DNA of 11,903 nt from NCBI GenBank assembly GCA_964588175.1, contig CAZPNW010000130.1, forward strand, positions 1-11,903, read 5' to 3'. This stretch comes from JBAZTA01 sp964588175. Its GTDB lineage: Bacteria; Omnitrophota; Gorgyraeia; Gygaellales; Profunditerraquicolaceae. Positions 9,001-11,903 of the stretch are shown here, in pieces. The notes under the pieces were generated by a model. It saw only the letters and a program-made list of their open reading frames with translations. It did not search any database and was not told the DNA's origin. A program made the translations under genes and the position numbers. Each line of letters starts with the position of its first letter. Position 1 is the stretch's first letter.

Positions 9001-11903
9001 AACTCTGGTATATGATGGTCGAAGATGCTGACCAGAGCGCTCAGAAGATGCTGCTTCAGGCATTCCTTCCGCGGGCATTCGAATTGATGAAGAAATTCGG
9101 CGGCGCTGACCCGTTTGCCCGTATCATCCCTGCTGACCAGGCTTATTACAGCGATGACCTGATGGGAGAGGCGATCAATACGGTCTTAGAGGCGCTGCGG
9201 CAGTGGAGCCCGGATCTTTGTATTAATTTGGATGATTTTGTTGAGCAGGAGATGCTTTCCGCGGTCAGGCGGGAAAAGAACCATCCGCTTGCCAACAGGT
9301 ATGTAACAACGTCATTGTCCGCTCCGTATAATAATAAACGCGAGAGCGGCGATATAAGCGGTAATAACGGTTCCCGCGGCCGCTCCAGGCAATTGGAAGA
9401 CAGCCTCTCTGAAAATAGTGTCCCTGACCCGGCAGAGCGTTTTACGCGCATGAAAGAATTCCTTGAAGCGGTCCTTGAGCGCGATTACCCGGTGCCTGAA
9501 TCTTGGGACCGCGATGAATTGTTAGGGCTTTTGTTCAGTAAACAGGAGAAAGAATCTTTTCGGGATGCGCTGCGTGATTTCATAATAAAGGAAAAACTAT
9601 TGCTTACTTCTCTGGAGCCGTTTTCAGTCTGGATATTAGGAAGTATGGGGTATCTTGGCCTGGCGCGCAAAGGAATAAGCGATGTCAATCTTTTAGTGTT
9701 GACAGAGGCATCCGAGGATAAGATTTACAATGCCGCTCACTATATGCGGCAGGCATTAGGCGGAGCAGTTGAGGCCCGCGAATCATTGGATGTGACATTG
9801 TCTGTCGGTAAAAACGGAGACTTTAACAATTTAATTTATGAGGCTCCCGGCTTTGTTGATTTTATGCAGCGTCACTGCCTGGGTAGTGAGTATCGCGGGT
9901 ATCTTACGGTAGATTTTGTGGGAGTCAATGGTTTTAATCAACCGATAAAACGCTCCTTGCAGCGGTCTTATCTCCACATCGCAGAGAACCTTTATAAACT
10001 TGGTATTAACGCTGTGGAGGTTATGGAGTCGTCCCCGGGCTACAGCGGCCAAATAGTTAAGAAGATCCTGGGAGAAGTTTCACATGATGACAGGGAATAT
10101 GCCTATTTTGTCCATGAGTATCAGATGCGTTTCTTTGCCAGGCAGGTAAGAAAAGTCTTAAGAGAGCTTGATGAGCAGGGGAGAGCCAGGTTCAGCGGCT
10201 CACCGCTATCGTCAGAGCAATACGCCGCGGCTTGCGCGCCGGAATTATCTTCGTCTCTGAAAGCGTGGGAAACTACGTCAGGTATTATCCAAAAGGTTAG
10301 TACCTGTTTAGAAAATCTTCGGCAAGCTTCTCTGCCGGGAAAGAACCTGCCGGTAAGTTCGCCTGTTTCTGCCGGACATCCGGTATCTGTGTTTTATCAA
10401 AAGGTCCGCCGATTCAGTGAAAGCCTGCGATTGATCATGGAGCGCGAGTTTTATACGCGGGAGGATATTGAAAGGATTTTTAATGAGACGTTTGCCGATT
10501 GCGCCATGCGCGAGGTTACCGCTGTTGTGCATCTGGTCAGAGCATTGCTGTTGCGGTTAAGAAACGCCGCGGGAGCCGGGCCGTGCGATATTCAGTTCAT
10601 CTTATCGATGGACCGTCTTATAGAAGGAGGGGTGTTAACGCGGGAGGAGCGTTGGCAATTAAGCACTATCCGCGACTATGAGATCATCAACGTGATCTTT
10701 GGGCGTTTGCAGCGGCGGATACTTATCGATGATGAGTTTATCCGTTTGCCCCGCCATACCGATTGTATGCGCTTTATGCAGCTGGGAAGCCAAAAGGCGC
10801 TTTTGATAGAGAAATCTCTCCAGGCTGACCTGGGCGGCGCCCGTATCCTGCGGGTCGAAGACCGCCCGCTTATCTGGGAGATCACTGAAGCGCGCACACA
10901 GCCGTATTTCGCGGTGATAATCAAGCCGAACGGATTAATTTCCCGCGTGGTGATAAAATCGCGTTTGAACGGTATCCAAGAACATATTATCCCGGGTATT
11001 GTCGGAAATTTGCTGCTTGAAGCAATTCAAGCTCCCAGTGTCTGGATGAAGGAAGGCCCGGAATATGTCTATATCCGCGAGATCGTCGGGATCGATATCC
11101 TGGAATTTATATGGGATCTATCGCGGCTGGATGAAGAAATACAGCGGAGGTTCTTTTATGGCTTGGGCATGGCTATGGCAGAGGCCCATATTTTAGGCAT
11201 GCATGACCGCCGGCACAATTTAGTGATCAATGTGGAGAAATTGCGTAAATACCCGATAGAGGAACTGATCATTCTCGAAAAAAGGCCGGTGATCAATATC
11301 GACAGGGAAAGCATGCTTCATCCCGAGTATCTTAAGAGGCATCCCTCTGAGGATCATTATGAAGCCGCGCATGTTTATTCTGCGCTTGCTCATCCGGCGC
11401 CGCAGGTTTTCCGTAAGCATTATGAATGTTATCTTCAGGGGTTGAGAGATGCTTATCAGGCTCATGCGGCGTATTTTCGTTTGGAACAAGAGGAGAATCA
11501 AAATCGTATTATGGTTTTAGCGGGAGATTACGCGTTGCCTGTTATTGCGCGATTGAGACAGGGGTTCGGGAGTATTGATGCGTTGGTTGATAATATACGT
11601 TCACAGGTCATAAGATCTTTACGTATTAAGCCGGGAGCTGGTTCTCCGATCAAAAGGGATTTGGCTGTTCATGAGGCGCTTTTATCAAAATACCGCAAAT
11701 TGCTTGTGCGATTGATCGATAAAGAGATAGGTTTGAAAGATTTCCGCGCCCAGGAGCGCTGTGACGGGATCGGTTGTGAAAAGATTTATGTAGGCCCCAT
11801 CATAAACCAGTGGCTGGGCGTATCCGGAATGCTCTATAGCTTGCGCGACAATGTCGTTCCTATATATTTAGAAAAAATTGACCCCTTAAGGGAAGTGTTG
11901 GCT
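3..11903 (+). CDS. Giant multidomain protein, internal fragment (>3,967 aa), open at both ends
   Basis: Reading codons from base 3, the frame stays open to base 11903, giving 3,967 sense codons with no stop. The other frames are broken by frequent stops. The first in-frame ATG is at 492, inside the core of a GNAT-like fold. No ribosome binding site is visible upstream of it or of the in-frame GTG at 99, so the true start lies upstream of the window and the stop lies downstream. The translation reads as normal globular protein, with GNAT-like, UPF0489-like, methyltransferase-like, sigma-like, nucleotidyltransferase-like and kinase-like modules, a tandem duplication and recurrent Ser-Pro linkers. 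No signal peptide can be judged because the N-terminus is missing, and I saw no convincing transmembrane segment. Giant genes of this kind are known from Omnitrophota and a few other uncultivated lineages; that assignment is inference. The overall function is unknown. Confidence 0.96.
330..650 (+). other. GNAT-like acetyltransferase fold, degenerate (domain of the giant CDS)
   Basis: Residues about 110-215 follow the GNAT order. A strand reads GFLYFVDF, then a strand reads LRVLRVYLSP (from residue 144), then comes a helix that normally follows the acetyl-CoA pyrophosphate loop, and finally FHKFGLEYRG (from residue 196), which resembles the typical GNAT ending yeklGFe. In active members the loop reads R/Q-x-x-G-x-G/A. 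Here it reads WRRNNF, with both glycines lost, so cofactor binding is doubtful. Bases 3-330 upstream encode a basic and helical stretch (KVYRLVRD, then LKHAALKNIDIALEEIERIG), which may be the N-terminal half of the same module or the end of the previous one. The fold assignment rests on pattern only. Confidence 0.5.
735..788 (+). other. Flexible linker, weak Ser-Ala tag (SGSSALSIP)
   Basis: Residues about 245-262 are rich in Asn, Gly, Ser and Thr, with NGPGNSGSSALSIP at the core. They separate the GNAT-like fold from the next region. The SSALS core resembles the Ser-Pro tags found at other module borders in this protein but lacks the Ser-Pro pair. Confidence 0.5.
789..1628 (+). other. Unassigned alpha/beta region between two linkers
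   Basis: Residues about 263-542 form a self-contained stretch bounded by linkers. I do not recognise a family. The first third alternates short hydrophobic strands with charged turns (FYVSLWEK, FILTLPVG, GIFVVAFRNNGFITLRI). The middle is more helical and includes VISYDHGAQPS. The last third (from about residue 430) has GHISTGNPD, FRRISKEKLLEMDQMGYYF, then strands ILMIPQGYVGKYFII and LVLVHATHCILEGQIIIN, which look like a small beta sandwich or barrel. No catalytic motif stands out. It may hold two domains. Confidence 0.5.
1629..1676 (+). other. Ser-Pro linker tag ASSPL
   Basis: Residues 544-548 read ASSPL, followed by an acidic, Gly/Pro-rich run (EEQSGDAPPF). It marks the border between the unassigned region and the UPF0489-like domain, and it is the first full copy of the [SAGV][SAG]SP[LIV] tag. 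Confidence 0.65.
1740..2490 (+). other. UPF0489-like domain, probable arginase-type metal site (domain of the giant CDS)
   Basis: Residues about 580-830 carry three motifs in the order seen in UPF0489 proteins. The first is LYAFDGHEYC (residues 626-635), like the family's LYvFDnHn segment. The second is FIDLHSDF (D659, H661, D663), like the iDaHsD metal-binding strand. The third is VNIDTDACLDYERF (D782, D784), like the nIDlDyF strand, followed by LLSTTAPHFGYV, which resembles the family's iATSPgF ending. UPF0489 is of unknown function; its Asp/His motifs recall the arginase and deacetylase fold with a divalent metal. All the likely metal ligands are present, so the site may be active. An insert of roughly 110 residues (including FEFGDG-like and YPYGSIAYYREATF stretches) lies between the second and third motifs. 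The assignment is from motifs only. Confidence 0.55.
2640..3110 (+). other. Class I SAM-dependent methyltransferase-like Rossmann domain (domain of the giant CDS)
   Basis: Residues about 880-1036 show the Rossmann methyltransferase pattern. Motif I is LLWIGPGRGYE, with an intact G-x-G-x-G at residues 889-893 that would bind S-adenosylmethionine. A second strand follows at VTVYTFAKEDLIE. The motif IV strand is FFDLIVFGDG (from residue 977), then a helix with IKRSLVIGG, and the next strand KAFIDLF, matching the usual post-IV helix, Gly-Gly turn and strand beta-5. The expected acidic ribose-binding residue after beta-2 is not clear. About 50 residues upstream (2496-2639) form a helical lead-in (VFAGQLYQDILAMIKEEQ), common in this fold. 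The substrate is unknown. The distance between motifs I and IV, about 90 residues, is somewhat long but acceptable for the family. Confidence 0.68.
3290..3640 (+). other. GNAT-family N-acetyltransferase domain with intact acetyl-CoA loop (domain of the giant CDS)
   Basis: Residues about 1097-1212 form a second GNAT module. After strands YVLTFKLDYG and RYRIYMNGKAAGSFYARF comes SLLIDNIDVYEGVQRRGIAKSI. The QRRGIA segment (residues 1144-1149) matches the R/Q-x-x-G-x-G/A loop that grips the acetyl-CoA pyrophosphate. The following helix (ILLRMFDLCVEAG), strand YLTITDAG, a helix with IYKLVRGYFADYP and a final strand complete the motif A-B order. Unlike the N-terminal GNAT-like fold in this protein, the cofactor loop is intact, so it could be catalytically competent. 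It follows the methyltransferase-like module after about 60 residues with no Ser-Pro tag. The acceptor substrate cannot be told from sequence. Confidence 0.68.
3660..3725 (+). other. Ser-Pro linker tag SASPI
   Basis: Residues 1231-1235 read SASPI, preceded a few residues earlier by the similar ISPLAKE. The tag closes the second GNAT module and opens the next unassigned region. Confidence 0.65.
3726..4262 (+). other. Unassigned alpha/beta domain
   Basis: Residues about 1242-1420 are bounded by a Ser-Pro tag before and a weaker SASSAF tag after. It opens with a helix (AEEFETLVNRYGREKLL), then an aromatic-Pro turn (PFPVFPVFGYAS, encoded by a direct 9-base duplication at 3801-3818). Basic strands follow (GIRVILKESGAIDCFYLAL), then a helix (RGFYRTIKKVITYALKSMV), KSEIIVP, a helix VAANIVREILGDYGII, and strands around WHHQVRLFVDEGLLVAIDTKG. 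I do not recognise a family and see no clear catalytic motif. Confidence 0.45.
4263..4280 (+). other. Weak Ser-Ala linker tag SASSAF
   Basis: Residues 1421-1426 read SASSAF, a variant of the module-border tag that lacks proline. It sits between two regions of different composition. Confidence 0.4.
4281..5066 (+). other. Unassigned domain with a QSD motif, weakly like a domain of phage polyvalent proteins
   Basis: Residues about 1427-1688. The first 90 residues are helical (VKEALVNLIRDYG, FTLSVLAKAIRSIKEG, AYYVAKMILNSQ). The second half is alpha/beta: AALYYIVYQ, SLIVHTMQSDLFG (QSD at 1591-1593), WRKRCKFWPEMGIALLENYA, HGIFITPAEYQ, then LAKRIYDEAPYKQGYVPV. A strand ending in QSD, then a Trp/Pro segment, a helix ending in an Ala-rich turn, a strand, and a tyrosine helix ending in GY or GF recalls a domain I associate with EiQSD motifs in phage and mobile-element polyvalent proteins, whose ending also recalls GNAT folds. 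The match is weak and the function unknown. Confidence 0.35.
5067..5276 (+). other. Ser-Pro tag SASPL and hydrophilic linker leading into the tandem repeat
   Basis: Residues 1691-1695 read SASPL. About 60 further residues follow, hydrophilic at first (KDGIHEASEIERHRGGG), then helical (FEQGILLLQKKLWQQKNRGF), before the first copy of the large duplication starts near residue 1759. Confidence 0.6.
5277..6440 (+). repeat. Large tandem protein repeat, copy A (~388 aa)
   Basis: Residues 1759-2146 are the first of two homologous units. Key matches with copy B: a helical start (SRKFIWDKLL here, SRLFVWRKLL there), LRELGHAVISG versus LRSLGHSVIRG, SAYDLEIEGGIL versus SAYELEVENGIL, FFFKDH versus YFFKDH, SMESALDETF versus SMESGLDEPF, GELLAVFEKWSD versus GELIEVFERWSD. 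By hand count the first 47 residues share 22 identities and one 26-residue core shares 18. Within the copy, three smaller motifs begin at residues 1811, 1892 and 1979, each of the form G-x-L-x-L-G-G-x-x-W-x-x-F-G followed by a Tyr-rich strand. They look like small beta barrels separated by about 80-90 residues. The family is not recognised. Copies have diverged too far for recent duplication. Confidence 0.85.
6441..6665 (+). other. Charged helical spacer between the two repeat copies
   Basis: Residues about 2147-2221 are strongly charged and helix-prone (LDDLKAFGREEIELL, ERRKKIIEQQVEG, LQRMLWKEDELHQDF). They probably form a helical hairpin or short coiled coil that spaces copies A and B. Confidence 0.55.
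6666..7877 (+). repeat. Large tandem protein repeat, copy B (~404 aa)
   Basis: Residues 2222-2625 are the second homologous unit, offset from copy A by 462-479 residues. All landmark segments recur in the same order: LRSLGHSVIRG, SAYELEVENGIL, YFFKDHTLFEF, the C-T-S-M-E-S-G-L-D-E block, a WHEIH block (YHQIH in copy A), the WMDFG block, LNPSHQKAF, GELIEVFERWSD, and the ending GRPVYGIDGRFFVEIDL. Three internal beta-type motifs begin near residues 2273, 2356 and 2455. The second is interrupted by a Trp-rich insert (GIWTWACFG), which explains the longer spacing. No catalytic triad or metal motif is conserved between the copies. A structural or binding role is more likely than an enzymatic one, but this is inference. 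Confidence 0.85.
7878..8282 (+). other. Helical region with a TPR-like hairpin and a short coiled coil
   Basis: Residues about 2626-2760 are helix-rich and basic. ARYRKAVALVRQNDYPGALHY (from residue 2643; the DYPGAL turn starts at 2656) fits a single TPR-like hairpin pattern. It is followed by LRSLIVEVNSLRQKIRRM and TAKLLEEDL, which have heptad-like leucine spacing, and then LLSRLRRVERGLRQERFALM. The region links repeat B to the next helical repeats and probably acts as a rigid arm. Confidence 0.55.
8283..8732 (+). repeat. Three degenerate helical-hairpin repeats of ~48-50 aa
   Basis: Three units start near residues 2761, 2812 and 2862. Each reads as a basic helix start, a Ser-x-x-x-Leu-Glu step (QSLEELENI, ASLEQLSVDNI, GSRSELDLEYI), an acidic or polar turn, a second helix with an aliphatic or Leu-Ile core (LAKISRVKEIRRKR, LTCLIEAKRRELLL, VILYQQQQLARLELWKQRR) and an Arg/Lys-rich end. 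The spacing is 51 and 50 residues. Sequence identity is low but the pattern repeats in register. They probably form an alpha-solenoid-like arm. Family not recognised. Confidence 0.5.
8733..9029 (+). other. Unassigned helical segment
   Basis: Residues about 2911-3009 include TPEALKRKL, DWCLYDAARKYGIL, HQKFMQKIWDYSQEQ and LSLVELWYMMVEDADQ. They are helical, lack a recognisable motif and lead directly into the sigma-like domain. The early part could be a small winged or HTH-type unit, but nothing decides this. Confidence 0.4.
9030..9446 (+). other. Sigma-70 region 2-like domain, degenerate (domain of the giant CDS)
   Basis: Residues about 3010-3148 follow the order of a sigma-70 factor. A helix like region 2.1 reads MLLQAFLPRAFELMKKFGG. 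Region 2.2 is suggested by DLMGEAINTVLEALRQWSPD (from residue 3052), close to the DLiQEGniGLlrAierFDp pattern used to contact the RNA polymerase clamp. A segment LDDFVEQEMLSAVRRE follows where FSTYAyrrIRgAI would lie. Then comes TSLSAP, which resembles the SLDaP step after region 2-3, and after a Gly/Ser/Asn loop LEDSLSENSVPDPAERF, very like the family's lgDlleDenapsPeea segment. Aromatic residues of region 2.3 needed for promoter melting are mostly missing, and no region 4 helix-turn-helix was found downstream. It is therefore probably a relic or a repurposed fold rather than a working sigma factor. Confidence 0.5.
9609..10080 (+). other. Nucleotidyltransferase (pol beta superfamily)-like domain missing one catalytic Asp
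   Basis: Residues about 3203-3360. WILGSMGYLGLARKGISDVNLLVL fits the family core h-G-S-x-x-x-G-x-x-x-x-x-S-D-x-D-h-h-h: GS at 3213-3214, then S3226-D3227-V3228-N3229. The second metal-binding aspartate is replaced by Asn. A possible third acidic residue is D3263 in SLDVTLSV. The strand and helix order after it (IYEAPGFVDFMQRH, YLTVDFVGVNG, then helix YLHIAENLYKLGI) is compatible with the fold plus a helical extension, though the C-terminal limit is uncertain. With the D-to-N change the domain is probably inactive as a transferase, or uses a modified mechanism. It sits about 50 residues after the sigma-like domain. Confidence 0.55.
10185..10220 (+). other. Ser-Pro linker tag SGSPL
   Basis: Residues 3398-3402 read SGSPL, directly followed by SSEQYAAA. 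The tag ends the helical extension of the nucleotidyltransferase-like module. Confidence 0.6.
10350..10379 (+). other. Ser-Pro linker tag SSPV
   Basis: Residues 3451-3455 read VSSPV within LPVSSPVSAGHPV. It lies only 54 residues after the previous tag, so the short helical piece between them (10221-10349) may be a spacer. Confidence 0.55.
10380..10775 (+). other. Unassigned all-helical region before the kinase-like domain
   Basis: Residues about 3460-3591 are helical: FYQKVRRFSESLRLIMEREF, DIERIFNETFADC, VVHLVRALLLRLRNAAG, ILSMDRLIEGGVLTREER, INVIFGRLQRRILID. No family motif is visible. It could be an N-terminal cap of the kinase-like fold or a separate helical bundle. Confidence 0.4.
10776..11510 (+). 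other. Kinase-like fold resembling PI3/4-kinase or HipA-type kinases (domain of the giant CDS)
   Basis: Residues about 3592-3836. The N-lobe is suggested by FAVIIKPNGLISRVVIKSR with K3652 as candidate ATP-binding lysine, then a helix GNLLLEAI with a Glu. A hinge-like strand reads EYVYIREIVGID. The C-lobe has helix GLGMAMAEAHILGMHDRRHN, where D3735-R-R-H-N3739 mimics the catalytic GDRHxxNI loop of PI3/4-kinases. After a 27-residue insert, VINIDRESML with D3767 mimics the hIDFGh metal-binding strand. All three key positions (Lys, Asp/Asn, Asp) are present, so activity is possible. Substrate (lipid, protein or small molecule) cannot be inferred. The last part is helical (HYEAAHVYSALAHP, then HYECYLQGLRDAY), as in the C-lobes of these folds. 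The assignment comes from motif spacing only. Confidence 0.6.
11511..11903 (+). other. Helical C-terminal part of the visible protein, with Ser-Pro tag AGSPI; runs off the window
   Basis: Residues about 3837-3967. A helical stretch (LPVIARLRQGFGSIDALVDNI) is followed by the tag AGSPI (3879-3883), then another helical segment (HEALLSKYRKLLVRLIDKEIG) and the Cys-containing ERCDGIGCEKIYVG. The frame is open at base 11903, so a further module begins here and its identity is not visible. Confidence 0.5.

Noticed and set aside
1..11903. Search for CRISPR arrays, tRNA, rRNA, insertion sequences, terminators and promoters
   Set aside because: No periodic DNA repeats, cloverleaf-like blocks, terminal inverted repeats or non-coding gaps were seen. 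Any promoter-like or hairpin-like string lies within uninterrupted coding sequence.

Overview
The whole window is the interior of one giant gene. Frame 3 of the + strand (codons starting at base 3) is open from base 3 to base 11903. I read 3,967 consecutive sense codons with no stop, and neither the true start nor the stop codon lies in the window. There are no intergenic gaps, tRNAs, rRNAs, promoters, terminators, insertion sequences or CRISPR arrays. The short ORFs on the minus strand and in other plus frames are shadows. Residue numbers below count the codon at base 3 as residue 1.

The likely source is an uncultivated bacterium of the Omnitrophota (OP3) type. This is inferred from the extreme length of the reading frame, the moderate GC content and the mosaic architecture. 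Gene-sized multidomain proteins of thousands to tens of thousands of residues are known from that phylum. Other phyla with giant genes are not excluded.

Layout from N to C: a degenerate GNAT-like acetyltransferase fold (bases ~330-650); an unassigned region; a UPF0489-like, arginase-type metal-site domain (~1740-2490); a class I SAM-methyltransferase-like Rossmann domain (~2640-3110); a second GNAT domain with an intact acetyl-CoA loop (~3290-3640); two unassigned alpha/beta regions, the second carrying a QSD motif (~4770); a clear tandem duplication of ~390-400 residues (5277-6440 and 6666-7877), each copy built from three smaller beta-type motifs; a charged helical zone with three ~48-50-residue helical repeats (8283-8732); a sigma-70 region-2-like domain (9030-9446); a nucleotidyltransferase-like domain (~9609-9900) lacking one catalytic acid; a helical region; a PI3/4-kinase- or HipA-like kinase fold (~10776-11510); and a helical C-terminal part that runs off the window.

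Several borders between these modules carry a short tag with consensus [SAGV]-[SAG]-S-P-[LIV]. It occurs six times and has two weaker variants. The modules are of kinds normally found as separate cytoplasmic enzymes. I saw no membrane segment in this stretch. Some active sites look intact (methyltransferase GxGxG, GNAT-2 QRRGIA, kinase-like K/DxxxN/D) and others eroded (GNAT-1, nucleotidyltransferase). The combined function is unknown. Domain calls were made by eye from motifs and need profile searches.
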